Positions 23,894 through 32,216 of a stretch of 64,000 nt of DNA are shown here, piece by piece. Origin of the DNA: Microbacterium foliorum. Lineage in GTDB: Bacteria > Actinomycetota > Actinomycetes > Actinomycetales > Microbacteriaceae. The stretch's first letter is position 1, and the number at the start of each line of letters is the position of its first letter. The notes below the pieces were generated by a model. It was not told the origin of the DNA and did not search any database. It saw nothing but the letters and a program-made list of their open reading frames with translations. Location of the stretch: contig NZ_CP031425.1 in NCBI RefSeq assembly GCF_003367705.1, positions 1,116,001 to 1,180,000 on the forward strand, given 5' to 3'. The position numbers and the translations under genes are program-made.

Positions 23894-24784
23894 CTACTGC
23901 TTGACGCTGCCGGCGGTGAGACCTGACTGCCAGAAACGCTGCAGCAGCAGGAAGGCGATGACGATCGGGACGATCGTGAGCAGCGAGCCCATGATCACGA
24001 GGTTGTAGATCGGCTGGGAACCTGCGCCGATGGCCTGCGCGCTCCACTGGTTGAGACCCACGGTGAGGGGATACCAGGCGGGGTCGGAGAGCATGATCAG
24101 GGGCAGGAAGTAGTTGTTCCAGGTCGCCACCACGGTGAACAGGGTCACGGTCACGATGCCCGGGGCGAGAAGCCGCATCGAGATGGTGAAGAACGTGCGG
24201 AACTCGCCGGCCCCGTCGATACGGGCGGCCTCGAGCAGCTCGGTCGGCACCGATTCCGAGGCGAAGACCCAGATCAGGTACAGCCCGAAGGGACTGATGA
24301 GTGACGGGATGATGACCGCCCAGGGCGTGTTCGTGAGCCCCAGCTCGCTGAAGAGCAGGAACGTCGGCACGGCGAGGGCGGTGCCGGGCACCGCGACGGC
24401 ACCGAGGACGACGGCGAAGACGGCGCGCCGGCCGGGGAAGCGGTACTTCGCGAGTCCGTAGCCCGCCATGGTCGCGAGCAGGGTCGCCCCGCCCGCACCC
24501 ACCACGACGTAGAGGAGGGTGTTGCCGAGCCAGCGGAGGAAGATCCCGTCCTGGTACGAGAATGTGGCGACGAGGTTGTCGAAGAACGCGAAGTCGTCGG
24601 AGAACCACAGGCCGAACGAGCTGAACAGTCCGGACTGCGTCTTGGTCGAGCTGAACAGCAGCCACACGAGCGGGATGAGCGTGTACAGCGCGTAGGCGAC
24701 CATCACGATCAGCAGGATCTTCGACTTGCGCGGATTCATCAGATCGTGGCGCTTCTGCGAGGGACGGGCGAGGGGGAGTGCCAT
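23894..24784 (-). CDS. ABC sugar transporter permease (MalG-like)
   Basis: A 296-residue permease with six predicted helices and the EAA loop 'EAARIDGAGEFRTFFTI' that contacts the ATPase. Its ATG lies 1 nt after the stop codon of the upstream permease, so the pair is translated together. The N-terminal cytosolic tail is basic. Confidence 0.95.
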   Translation of the reverse strand: MALPLARPSQKRHDLMNPRKSKILLIVMVAYALYTLIPLVWLLFSSTKTQSGLFSSFGLWFSDDFAFFDNLVATFSYQDGIFLRWLGNTLLYVVVGAGGATLLATMAGYGLAKYRFPGRRAVFAVVLGAVAVPGTALAVPTFLLFSELGLTNTPWAVIIPSLISPFGLYLIWVFASESVPTELLEAARIDGAGEFRTFFTISMRLLAPGIVTVTLFTVVATWNNYFLPLIMLSDPAWYPLTVGLNQWSAQAIGAGSQPIYNLVIMGSLLTIVPIVIAFLLLQRFWQSGLTAGSVKQ

Positions 24785-24785
24785 G

Positions 24786-25703
24786 TCAGCGCACCTCAGA
24801 CTTCGAGCCGCGCAGCTGCACGACGTAGGCGATCACCGCGGTGATGACGCCCATGATGATGGCGATCGTCGCGGCGTAGTTGAACTGCTGTCCCGCGAAC
24901 GAGAGGTTGTACGCGTACATGTTGGGGGTGAAGTACGTCGTGATCACGTTCGGGGCCAGTGGACGCAGGATGTTGGGCTCGTTGAAGAGCTGGAAGCTGC
25001 CGATGACCGAGAAGATCGTCGCGATCACCAGCGCGCCGCGGACGTTCGGGATCTTGATCGAGAAGATCGTGCGCCAGGCTCCGGCGCCGTCGAGAGACGC
25101 GGCCTCGTACATGTCGGTTGGGATCGTCTTGAGCGACGAGTAGAAGATCAGCATGTTGTAGCCGACGAACTGCCAGGTCACGATGTTGCCGATCGAGACC
25201 AGGATCCACTCCCTGGCGAACGGGGTGATGAGGTCGCTGCCGAGGAAGTCGTTGAAGTTCGACGTGAGTCCGAACTGGTCGCCGTAGATGTATCCCCACA
25301 TCAGCACGGCCACGACGGCGGGCACGGCGTAGGGCAGGAAGATCAGGATGCGGAAGAACGCCGCGCCCCGGAGTCGAGCGCTGTCGAGGGCGAGCGCGGC
25401 GGCCAGCGCCAGGACCAGCATGATCGGCACCTGCACCACGAGGAACAGCACGACGCGGCCGAAGGCCTCCCAGAACTGGGGGTCGGTGAGTGCGCGCACG
25501 TAGTTGTCGACGCCGACGAAGGCGGTGCCGCCGACGAGCTTCTCCTGGAAGAAGCTCAGGTAGAGCGCGTACGCGAGCGGGGTGAGGAACACCAGGGCGA
25601 AGACGACCATGAAGGGGCCGACGAATGCCCAGCCCTTCCAGTCGCGCTTCTCGCGCCGGCGGGTGCCGTGAGCCGCCAGGGCGACGGAGTCTTGTGTCGT
25701 CAT
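24786..25703 (-). CDS. ABC sugar transporter permease (MalF-like)
   Basis: A 305-residue permease, first gene of the galactoside operon. It has six helices and the EAA loop 'YEAASLDGAGAWRTIFSI'. ATG 25703 is preferred because AAGG is about 10 nt upstream and the protein then begins with a normal cytosolic tail; the frame is open to 25760 but that runs into the promoter region. Confidence 0.94.
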   Translation of the reverse strand: MTTQDSVALAAHGTRRREKRDWKGWAFVGPFMVVFALVFLTPLAYALYLSFFQEKLVGGTAFVGVDNYVRALTDPQFWEAFGRVVLFLVVQVPIMLVLALAAALALDSARLRGAAFFRILIFLPYAVPAVVAVLMWGYIYGDQFGLTSNFNDFLGSDLITPFAREWILVSIGNIVTWQFVGYNMLIFYSSLKTIPTDMYEAASLDGAGAWRTIFSIKIPNVRGALVIATIFSVIGSFQLFNEPNILRPLAPNVITTYFTPNMYAYNLSFAGQQFNYAATIAIIMGVITAVIAYVVQLRGSKSEVR

Positions 25704-25745
25704 CGACGAGAACCTTCTTACGGATCGGGCGCTCACTGCGCCGTG

Positions 25746-25759
25746 TGTCAACGTCAACA
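25746..25759. promoter_or_regulatory. LacI-type operator, proximal copy
   Basis: TGTCAACGTCAACA, with dyad TGTnAACGTnnACA. It overlaps the -10 (TATGTT, minus strand 25761-25756) of the galactoside operon. Confidence 0.8.
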
Positions 25760-25779
25760 TATTCGACGCGCTGCTAGTG

Positions 25780-25793
25780 TGTCAACGTCAACA
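25780..25793. promoter_or_regulatory. LacI-type operator, distal copy, containing the -35
   Basis: It is identical to the proximal copy and in the same orientation, 34 bp away centre to centre. Its minus strand ends in TTGACA (25785-25780), a consensus -35 placed 18 nt from TATGTT. The regulator's start codon lies 19 bp downstream on the other side. Confidence 0.8.
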
Positions 25794-25812
25794 CATGAAT
25801 GGATGATCGATC

Positions 25813-26844
25813 GTGACTTCGGAACAGCCGGCAGAGCCGCCGCAGCGGCGGAGAGATCCGTCGATGGAGGACGTCGCGCGCGAAGCAGGTGTCTCCGGTC
25901 AGACCGTCTCACGGGTCGTGAACGCCCGCGGATACGTGGGCGCGGCGACGAGGGAACGCGTCGAAGATGCCATGCAGCGGCTCGGATACCGGCCCAACAG
26001 TGCGGCCCGCGCCCTGAGGTCGGGGCGATTCCGGGCCATCGGCGTCATCATGTTCTCGTTCAGCTCGTACGGCAATCAGCGCACTCTCGACGCGATCGCG
26101 GTGCGCGCCTCGCAGAGGGGCTACGCGCTGACGTTGATCCCCGTGGAATCGACGGCGAGGGACACCGTCGCCGGAGCATTCCGTCGACTCGAAGAGCACG
26201 CTGTCGACGGCATCATCATCGTGATCGAGGCGCATCAGCTCGATGAGGCCGAGGTCGAGATCCCGGACGGGATGCCCGTGGTGCTGGTCGACTCGAACCG
26301 CGCCGACGCGCATCCCTTCGTCGACACCGATCAGGCCCAGGGCGCGCGTCTCGCCACCGAGCATCTGCTCGACCTCGGACACGCGACCGTCTGGCACGTG
26401 GCGGGGCCCGCGAAGTCGTACTCCGCCGAGCGTCGCCGGGAGTCGTGGCGCCAGACGCTCGAATCACGCGGCGTCGTGGCACCCGAGCCGCTGCAGGGCG
26501 ACTGGTCGGCGGAATCGGGATACCAGGCGGGTCTCCGCCTGCGCGACGACGACGGGGTCACCGCCGTGTTCGCCGCGAACGACCAGATGGCGATCGGTGT
26601 CGTCCGGGCGTTCCGCGAGGCGGGACGCGACATCCCCGGCGATGTCAGCGTTGTCGGGTTCGACGGTCTGCCCGATGCCGCCCAGCTCTGGCCGCCGCTG
26701 ACCACCGTGCAGCAGCACCCCGAGAAGGTCGGCGCGCTGGCCGTCGACGCGCTGCTCGCCGAGCTCGACGGGGAAGAGCGCGCGCAGACCCCGCTCGTGG
26801 GCACCGAGCTCATCGTGCGCGAGAGCACCGCGCCGCCGCGCTAG
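25813..26844 (+). CDS. LacI-family regulator of the galactoside operon
   Basis: A 343-residue regulator: LacI HTH and hinge helix ('SMEDVAREAGVSGQTVSRVV', then 'NSAARALRSGR'), followed by a periplasmic-binding-protein-like effector domain. It is divergent from the GH35/ABC operon, and two identical LacI-type operators lie between. GTG 25813 has no clear RBS and follows GATGAT by 5 nt, so it may be leaderless. An alternative in-frame ATG at 25864 would cut the unstructured N-terminal tail. The effector is probably a galactoside (inference). Confidence 0.92.
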   Translation: MTSEQPAEPPQRRRDPSMEDVAREAGVSGQTVSRVVNARGYVGAATRERVEDAMQRLGYRPNSAARALRSGRFRAIGVIMFSFSSYGNQRTLDAIAVRASQRGYALTLIPVESTARDTVAGAFRRLEEHAVDGIIIVIEAHQLDEAEVEIPDGMPVVLVDSNRADAHPFVDTDQAQGARLATEHLLDLGHATVWHVAGPAKSYSAERRRESWRQTLESRGVVAPEPLQGDWSAESGYQAGLRLRDDDGVTAVFAANDQMAIGVVRAFREAGRDIPGDVSVVGFDGLPDAAQLWPPLTTVQQHPEKVGALAVDALLAELDGEERAQTPLVGTELIVRESTAPPR

Positions 26845-26872
26845 TCCGCCGCGACCGCGGCTCCGCGCCAGA

Positions 26873-26916
26873 TCGTGGCGATCGCGACGTTCGTGGCGAT
26901 CGCGACGTTCGTGGCG
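26873..26916 (-). repeat. 18-bp tandem repeat downstream of ribH
   Basis: TCGTGGCGATCGCGACGT occurs at 26873-26890 and 26891-26908, with an 8-base third partial copy. It fills most of the gap between the LacI stop and the ribH stop. Confidence 0.8.
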
Positions 26917-26920
26917 GAGG

Positions 26921-27394
26921 TCAGCCGCGCAGATCGCGCACCACGAGGGCGGTGCGCAGCGCCGCCTCCGCCGCCTCCGCGCCCTTGTCCTCCTTCGAGC
27001 CCTCGAGCCCGGCACGATCGAGGCCCTGCTTCTCGTCGTCGAGCGTGAGCACGCCGAAGCCGACCGGCTTACCGGCGTCGAGCGCCACCCGGGTGAGCCC
27101 GTCGGTGGTCGCGGCCGAGACGTACTCGAAGTGCGGGGTGCCGCCGCGGATGATCACTCCGAGGGCGACGACGGCATCCGCTCCACCCGCGAACGCGGCC
27201 TGGGCGGCGACGGCCAGCTCGAACGACCCGGGCACGCGGACGAGCCGGTAGGCCGCATCCGCCTCGTCCAGGACGCGCTGCGCCCCGGCGATCAGCCCGT
27301 CGGTGATCACGTCGTGCCAGGTGCCCGCGACGATCACGACCTTGAGTCCGCGTCCGTCGATCTTCTCGGTCCTGGGTGCTCCTGCGCCGCTCAT
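26921..27394 (-). CDS. ribH: 6,7-dimethyl-8-ribityllumazine synthase
   Basis: A 157-residue lumazine synthase, which joins ribityl-aminouracil and dihydroxybutanone phosphate in the penultimate riboflavin step. 'VPGSFELAVAAQ' and 'ALGVIIRGGTPHFEYVS' (with the catalytic His) are diagnostic, as is 'PVGFGVLT'. Its ATG overlaps the ribBA stop as ATGA. It is the last gene of the rib operon. Confidence 0.97.
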   Translation of the reverse strand: MSGAGAPRTEKIDGRGLKVVIVAGTWHDVITDGLIAGAQRVLDEADAAYRLVRVPGSFELAVAAQAAFAGGADAVVALGVIIRGGTPHFEYVSAATTDGLTRVALDAGKPVGFGVLTLDDEKQGLDRAGLEGSKEDKGAEAAEAALRTALVVRDLRG

Positions 27395-28659
27395 TCCTCG
27401 TCCTTCCGTCCGTCGGCGAGAGCCTCTGCGAGCTCCGCCTCACCGATGATGTGACCCATCCGGTCACGCTTGGTCTCCAGATACTGGTGGTTGTTCGGGC
27501 CGACGCCCACGATCAGCGGCACCTGCTCGACGACGTCGAGGCCGAGGCTGCGCAGCTGGTTCACCTTGTCGGTGTTGTTGGTCAGCAGGCGCACCTTCGA
27601 GACGCCGAGATCGGTGAGGATGCCGGCCGCCGCCGCGTAGTCGCGCGCATCGGCGGGGAGGCCGAGCGCGAGGTTGGCATCGACGGTGTCGAGACCCTCC
27701 TCCTGCAGGCTGTACGCGCGCAGCTTGTTGATCAGGCCGATCCCGCGACCCTCGTGACCGCGCATGTAGATGACGATCCCGCCGTCCTTCTCGATCGCGT
27801 CCAGCGCGGCGTCGAGCTGCGGACCGCACTCGCATTTCAGCGAGCCGAAGGCCTCACCGGTCAGGCATTCCGAGTGCACGCGCACGAGGGCGGTCTCGCC
27901 CGGCTCCCCGGAGACGACGGCGATGTGGTCGGTGCCGGTCACCCTGTCCTTGTAGGCGAGGAAGCGGAAGGTGCCGTGCGTGGTGGGGACGGTGGCGTCG
28001 GCGCGCAGGCTGACGCGACGGCTCGCCCGCTCGGCGGACCAGCCGGTGGGGTCGCTCTCGGTGAGGTGCGCGATCAGCTGCTCGATCGTGATGACGGGCA
28101 CGCCGTCGCGTTCGCCGAGCTCCAGCAGCCCGGGGAGGCGCATCATGCTGCCGTCCTCGGCCACGACCTCGGCGATCGCGCCGACCGGCCGCAGCCCCGC
28201 GAGCTTCATCAGGTCGACCGCAGCCTCGGTGTGTCCGCTGCGTTCGCGCACGCCGCCGTCGACGGCGCGCAGCGGCAGCACATGCCCGGGCCGGATGATG
28301 CTGGTCGCGGTCGAGTCCGGGTTCGCGAGCACGTTGAGGGTGTGCGCACGGTCGTGGGCGCTGATTCCCGTGGTCACGCCCTCGGCGGCGTCGACGCTGA
28401 CCGTGTACGCGGTCGATCTCGCGTCTTCTGACGCGGCGACCATGGGCGGGAGGTTGAGGCTGTCGGCGAGATCCGTCGGCATCGGGGCGCAGATGAACCC
28501 CGACGACCAGCGCACGGTCCACGCGACCCATTCGGGTGTCGCGAGCTCGGCGGAGAGAATGACGTCGCCCTCGTTCTCGCGGTTCTCATCGTCGGCGACG
28601 AGCACCGGGCGCCCGGCGCGAAGGGCTTCGAGGGCCTCGGGGATGGTGGAAAGGCTCAT
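27391..28659 (-). CDS. ribBA: Bifunctional 3,4-dihydroxy-2-butanone-4-phosphate synthase / GTP cyclohydrolase II
   Basis: A 422-residue fusion. Residues about 1-205 form the RibB domain ('DDENRENEGD', 'SGHTEAAVDLMKLAG'). Residues about 210-410 form the RibA domain, with zinc ligands in 'CLTGEAFGSLKCECG' and catalytic 'YMRGHEGRGIGL'. Together they supply both precursors of lumazine synthase. ATG 28659 follows AAGGAGG and overlaps the ribE stop as ATGA. The frame remains open upstream to 29223, but that is inside ribE. Confidence 0.97.
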   Translation of the reverse strand: MSLSTIPEALEALRAGRPVLVADDENRENEGDVILSAELATPEWVAWTVRWSSGFICAPMPTDLADSLNLPPMVAASEDARSTAYTVSVDAAEGVTTGISAHDRAHTLNVLANPDSTATSIIRPGHVLPLRAVDGGVRERSGHTEAAVDLMKLAGLRPVGAIAEVVAEDGSMMRLPGLLELGERDGVPVITIEQLIAHLTESDPTGWSAERASRRVSLRADATVPTTHGTFRFLAYKDRVTGTDHIAVVSGEPGETALVRVHSECLTGEAFGSLKCECGPQLDAALDAIEKDGGIVIYMRGHEGRGIGLINKLRAYSLQEEGLDTVDANLALGLPADARDYAAAAGILTDLGVSKVRLLTNNTDKVNQLRSLGLDVVEQVPLIVGVGPNNHQYLETKRDRMGHIIGEAELAEALADGRKDEE

Positions 28660-29285
28660 CGTGAGCCTCCTTCCGGTGCTGCCCGGAACGCCAGCAGGCG
28701 CTCGACGTGACGGGCGAGGATGTCGGTCTCGAGGTTCACGCGGTCGCCGACCGCGCGGACTCCGAGGGTGGTGGCGGCGAGGGTCTCGGGGATCAGCGAG
28801 ACCTCGAGCCAGTGCTCTGCCGCATCGGCGGCGCTCACGGCGCTGACGGTGAGCGAGGTGCCGTCGATCGAGATCGATCCCTTGTCGACGACCAGCGGGG
28901 CGAGGTCGTCGGGCAGTCCGATGCGCAGAACGCTCCACTGCTCCCCGGGCCGGACCTCGAGGACGAGCCCCGTGCCGTCGACGTGACCCTGCACGATATG
29001 TCCGCCGAGGCGGGCGCCCACCGGCATGGCCTTCTCGATGTTGACCCGCGTGCCCACGCTCGCTCCGCCGAGGGCTGCGACGTCGAGCGTCTGCTTCATG
29101 ACGTCGGCGTCGAAGGTGTCGGCAGTCGACGCGACCACCGTGAGGCACACCCCCGACACGGCGATCGACTCGCCGTGCACAGCCCCGGACGCGGCGCGCG
29201 GTGCGCGCACCGTGAGGCGCCATCCGTCGCCGGCGGGCGCGATCGCCGTGATCTCGCCGATCTCCTCGATGATTCCGGTGAACAT
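28656..29285 (-). CDS. ribE: Riboflavin synthase, alpha chain
   Basis: A 209-residue riboflavin synthase made of two lumazine-binding repeats, starting at 'MFTGIIEEIG'. The second repeat contains 'GGHIVQGHVDGTG' and 'GSISIDGTSLTV'. It converts two dimethyl-ribityllumazines to riboflavin. AAGGAG precedes ATG 29285, which shares one base with the ribD stop (TGATG). Confidence 0.96.
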   Translation of the reverse strand: MFTGIIEEIGEITAIAPAGDGWRLTVRAPRAASGAVHGESIAVSGVCLTVVASTADTFDADVMKQTLDVAALGGASVGTRVNIEKAMPVGARLGGHIVQGHVDGTGLVLEVRPGEQWSVLRIGLPDDLAPLVVDKGSISIDGTSLTVSAVSAADAAEHWLEVSLIPETLAATTLGVRAVGDRVNLETDILARHVERLLAFRAAPEGGSR

Positions 29286-30391
29286 CAGGCGACTCCTTCT
29301 TCTGTGCGTGGTTCTGTGCGTGCTTCTGTGCGCGGTTCGCTGGCGCGTTCTGTGCGTGGTTCTGCGCGTGATTCGATGCCGAGCGCGGGACGCGCCACGG
29401 CCAGCAGGTCGACGCCGAGCGGCACCCACTCGTCGATGGTCAGCCGGTGCGCGTCGGCGATCGAGGCGACGCCGACGTCGGTGAGGGCGAGCCGATCGCC
29501 GCCCAGCAGTACCGGGGCGAGGTAGACGAGCACGCGATCGGCGAGGCCCGCGGCCACGAATGCGCTGGCCAGGGTGGGGCCGCCCTCGACGAACACGCTC
29601 TGGATCCCGCGCTCATGGAGATCCCCGAGGACAGCGGACAGATCGTGCGTGGCGTGGAAGATCGGCGGATGCGGATGTCTGCGGATCGCGGCGTCGACGG
29701 GCGTGGAGCGCGCGCCGATCACGACGGGAACGGGCTGGTGCGCGTACAGCGTCGCTCCGTCGCGCGCCGTGAGCGCAGGGTCGTCGGCGAGAACGGTGCC
29801 CGTGCCGACCGCGATCGCGTCGGCGAGGGAGCGACGGCGGTGCACGTCGGCGCGCGCGACCGGCCCGGTGATCCACTGGCTGGTGCCGTCGGATGCCGCG
29901 GCCCGACCGTCGAGCGACTGCGCCCACTTCACGGTGACGTGCGGGCGTCCCAGTCGCTGGGCGGTGAGCCAGCCGTCGATGACGGCGCGCGCGGTCCGCG
30001 CCTGCTCCCCGGCGTCGACGCTCACCCCCGCTGCGCGGAGACGCTCGGCGCCACCACCGGAGACCTCGCCGGGATCGTCGAGGGCGTAGACGACCCTGGC
30101 GACTCCCGCGTCGATGAGGGCGAGGGCGCAGGGTCCGGTGCGGCCGGTGTGGTTGCAGGGCTCGAGAGTGACGACAGCGGTTGCGCCCTGTGCGGCACCG
30201 GGGGCGAGCTTCGAGAGCGCGTCGACCTCGGCGTGCGGGGTGCCCGCACCCCGGTGCCACCCCTCGGAGAGCACGGTGCCGTCGGGGGAGAGGATGACCG
30301 CGCCCACCTGCGGGTTCACGCCGCGGGGGCCGAGCGCCGCGAGCTCGAGCGCTCGGGTCATCGCCCGGCGTTCCGTCTCGTTCACTGCCAT
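29285..30391 (-). CDS. ribD: Bifunctional riboflavin biosynthesis deaminase/reductase
   Basis: A 368-residue RibD. The N-terminal deaminase has zinc motifs 'PHAEVDAL' and 'TLEPCNHTGRTGPC'; the C-terminal reductase (about 145-340) has 'WAQSLDGRAA' and 'FVEGGPTLASAF'. The last 25 residues are a low-complexity tail of Glu-Pro-Arg-Thr-Glu blocks made by a 12-bp tandem repeat and are probably not part of the fold. It is the first gene of the operon, under an FMN riboswitch. Confidence 0.96.
   Translation of the reverse strand: MAVNETERRAMTRALELAALGPRGVNPQVGAVILSPDGTVLSEGWHRGAGTPHAEVDALSKLAPGAAQGATAVVTLEPCNHTGRTGPCALALIDAGVARVVYALDDPGEVSGGGAERLRAAGVSVDAGEQARTARAVIDGWLTAQRLGRPHVTVKWAQSLDGRAAASDGTSQWITGPVARADVHRRRSLADAIAVGTGTVLADDPALTARDGATLYAHQPVPVVIGARSTPVDAAIRRHPHPPIFHATHDLSAVLGDLHERGIQSVFVEGGPTLASAFVAAGLADRVLVYLAPVLLGGDRLALTDVGVASIADAHRLTIDEWVPLGVDLLAVARPALGIESRAEPRTERASEPRTEARTEPRTEEGVA
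29300..29371 (-). repeat. 12-bp tandem repeat coding the RibD C-terminal tail (6 copies)
   Basis: Six 12-bp units of TTCTGTGCGTGG type (plus strand) end 15 bp before the ribE start. They add an in-frame, charged tail to RibD without touching the ribE ribosome site. Confidence 0.85.
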
Positions 30392-30398
30392 CCGTCGT

Positions 30399-30439
30399 CC
30401 TCTCTGAGGCTCCGGGGATTCCCTCGAGGGGAGAGGCAG
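30399..30439 (-). promoter_or_regulatory. Translation-control expression platform of the FMN riboswitch
   Basis: On the RNA, CUGCCUC (30439-30433) can pair with GAGGCAG at the 3' edge of the aptamer (30475-30469). The overlapping CCUCUC (30436-30431) can instead pair with the ribD ribosome site GAGAGG (30404-30399). The two pairings exclude each other, as expected for FMN-dependent sequestration of the ribosome site. Confidence 0.65.
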
Positions 30440-30465
30440 GCAGAACGTGCGCGCAGCGGCGCACC

Positions 30466-30605
30466 GTGCTGCCTCCCTTCCGGACTAGCGAGGCCGGGCC
30501 TCGCATCACCGTCGGTCCCGGAATTCCACCGGATCGGCACCTCGGAGAACCGAGACGCTCGCGGACTGTCACCGCCGGTTCGGATTCTCACCGACCCCGG
30601 AGCAC
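30466..30605 (-). ncRNA. FMN riboswitch (RFN element)
   Basis: Conserved RFN blocks appear in order on the minus strand: GGGGTCGGTGAGAATCC, CCGGCGGTGACAGTCC, CCGGTGGAATTCCGG, ACCGACGGT, then AGTCCGGAAGGGAGGCAGC. The closing helix P1 is GTGCT (30605-30601) with AGCAC (30470-30466). The variable stem GCGAGGC-CGG-GCCTCGC is perfect. It lies upstream of ribD and senses FMN, the product of the pathway. Confidence 0.96.
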
Positions 30606-30617
30606 GTTGTTGCTCTG

Positions 30618-30623
30618 AGTGTA
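30618..30623 (-). promoter_or_regulatory. -10 element (TACACT) of the rib operon
   Basis: TACACT lies 12 nt upstream of the first aptamer base, so transcription would begin just before the riboswitch. No clear -35 is visible. Confidence 0.5.
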
Positions 30624-30662
30624 CTCAACGCGTCCTGGTGCATTTCATTCCGCGTCGGCGTG

Positions 30663-31526
30663 CTACTTGAGCAGTCGAGACAGACGACGATCCGCGAGCG
30701 GCTTGCCGCCGGTCTGACACGTCGGGCAGTACTCGAGCGAGCGGTCGGCGAAGAAGACGCTGCGCACCGTGTCGCCGCAGACGGGGCAGGCCTCGCCGCG
30801 CCGCGCGTGCACCTGCATCCCGCGTCGTTTCGCGTCTTTGAGATCTGCCGGCGGCTTTCCGGATGCCTCGGCGATCGCCTCGGCGAGGGTGGTCTGCATG
30901 GCGGCGAAGAGGCGGTCGACCTCGTCGTCGCCCAGCGTGGCGGCGATCGCGTAGGGCGACATGCGCGCGGCGTGCAGGATCTCGTCGGAGTACGCGTTGC
31001 CGATTCCCGCGATCACGCTCTGGTCGCGCAGCAGACCCTTGATCTGGGTGCGCCGGCCGTCGAGCAGCCCGCCGAACACCTCCCGGGTGAAGGCCGGTTC
31101 CAGAGGGTCGGGTCCGAGGCGGGCTATGCCGGGCACCTGCTCGGGATCGCGCACCACGTACACCGCCAGGGACTTCTTCGTGCCGGCCTCCGTGAGATCG
31201 AAACCGCTCTCGTCGTCGAGTGCCACGCGCACCGCGATCGGCGACTTGCCGGGCTTGATCGGCGTCGTCGGCAGAGTCTCGTACCAGCGCAGCCACCCGG
31301 CCTTGGCCAGATGGAAGACGAGATGCAGGTCGGCGCCGGCCGACAGCACGATGAACTTGCCCCGTCGCGCCGCACCGGTGATCTGCGCACCGTGCAGGGC
31401 GGTGTTCGGCGGGTCGTACGTCTTGAGCGCGGCGATCGCGCCCACACTCGTGCGGACGATGGTGCGCCCCACCGCTCGCCCCTCGAGGAACGAGGTCAGG
31501 CCCTGGACTTCCGGCATCTCAGGCAT
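30663..31526 (-). CDS. Fpg/Nei-family DNA glycosylase/AP lyase
   Basis: A 287-residue enzyme of oxidised-base excision repair. Mature N-terminal Pro2-Glu3 (from 'MPEMPEVQ') form the active site. The H2TH region holds 'LLRDQSVIAGIGNAYSDEIL', and the C-terminal zinc finger has the pattern C-x2-C-x16-C-x2-C. The absence of some MutM-specific residues makes Fpg versus Nei uncertain. The start 31526 is fixed by the required P2-E3, and CAGGAT lies 6 nt upstream. Confidence 0.93.
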   Translation of the reverse strand: MPEMPEVQGLTSFLEGRAVGRTIVRTSVGAIAALKTYDPPNTALHGAQITGAARRGKFIVLSAGADLHLVFHLAKAGWLRWYETLPTTPIKPGKSPIAVRVALDDESGFDLTEAGTKKSLAVYVVRDPEQVPGIARLGPDPLEPAFTREVFGGLLDGRRTQIKGLLRDQSVIAGIGNAYSDEILHAARMSPYAIAATLGDDEVDRLFAAMQTTLAEAIAEASGKPPADLKDAKRRGMQVHARRGEACPVCGDTVRSVFFADRSLEYCPTCQTGGKPLADRRLSRLLK

Positions 31527-31532
31527 GCGCCC

Positions 31533-31538
31533 ATCCTG
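31533..31538 (-). promoter_or_regulatory. -10 element (CAGGAT) of the Fpg-family gene
   Basis: CAGGAT ends 6 nt before ATG 31526; no ribosome site is visible. Confidence 0.45.
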
Positions 31539-31575
31539 CCACCCGCCGCCGACACCGGGCCAGGGCAGACGGATG

Positions 31576-32139
31576 CTAGAGGATCGGCCATTCCACGGGC
31601 CCCCGGTCATCCGTCGCCAGAAGACCGCCGAACCAGCCGTCGTCGCGACCGCGATCGCTGGTGAGAGCGCTCCTCCCCAGGCCCTCGTAGCGGAAGCCGA
31701 GGGCCCGCGCCGAGCGGGCCGAGGCGATGTTGCCGGCGACGGCGCGCCAGCCGATCCTGGCGAGGCCGAGCTCCGCGAACCCCCAGTGGATGACGGCGCG
31801 GGCGGCCTCGACCAGGTAGCCGTGGCCCCGCGCCGGCGCCGCGACCCAGTACCCGAGCTCGGCATCCCCGCCGGTGCGGTGCTCGTGGATGTGGTGCAGC
31901 CCGATCGAGGCGACCAGCTCGCCGTCGCGGTACGCGCACCAGATGGTCTGACTGCCGTCCGCCCACCATTCCCCGATCAGGCGGACATATCCTTCGCCGT
32001 GCTCCCGTGTGTACGGGCTCGGCACGGTCGTCCACCGGGGGATCTCGGGGTCCTGGCACGCGGCCGTGATCGCGGCGACATCGGACGCATCCGGCGTGCG
32101 CAGGACGAGACGCTCCGTGGTGAGGATGACCGGTTCCAT
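31576..32139 (-). CDS. GNAT-family N-acetyltransferase (RimJ/RimL-like)
   Basis: A 187-residue GNAT. 'TERLVLRTPDASD' at the N-terminus, 'ELGYWVAAPARGHGYLVEAA' (acetyl-CoA loop) and 'SARSARALGFRYEG' fit the RimJ/RimL branch, whose members acetylate ribosomal proteins or small amines. The substrate is unknown. TAGGAT ends 6 nt before ATG 32139, so it is probably leaderless. It is divergent from mfd. Confidence 0.9.
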   Translation of the reverse strand: MEPVILTTERLVLRTPDASDVAAITAACQDPEIPRWTTVPSPYTREHGEGYVRLIGEWWADGSQTIWCAYRDGELVASIGLHHIHEHRTGGDAELGYWVAAPARGHGYLVEAARAVIHWGFAELGLARIGWRAVAGNIASARSARALGFRYEGLGRSALTSDRGRDDGWFGGLLATDDRGPVEWPIL

Positions 32140-32145
32140 CCGTGC

Positions 32146-32151
32146 ATCCTA
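32146..32151 (-). promoter_or_regulatory. -10 element (TAGGAT) of the GNAT gene
   Basis: TAGGAT plus 6 nt precedes ATG 32139, facing the mfd promoter 54 bp away. Confidence 0.55.
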
Positions 32152-32204
32152 TGAGGGGAACGAGAGGGCGCACGAGCCACGGACTCGGTGTCGGTGGGCG
32201 CGGT

Positions 32205-32210
32205 TAGGCT
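32205..32210 (+). promoter_or_regulatory. -10 element (TAGGCT) of mfd
   Basis: TAGGCT ends 6 nt before GTG 32217, with no ribosome site; a leaderless start is likely. Confidence 0.55.
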
Positions 32211-32216
32211 TGTCCG

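Noticed and set aside
22336..23904. 522-codon plus-strand frame over the sugar-binding lipoprotein
   Set aside because: No family resemblance, His/Arg/Gly-rich; the minus strand has a clear lipoprotein signal and binding-protein motifs.
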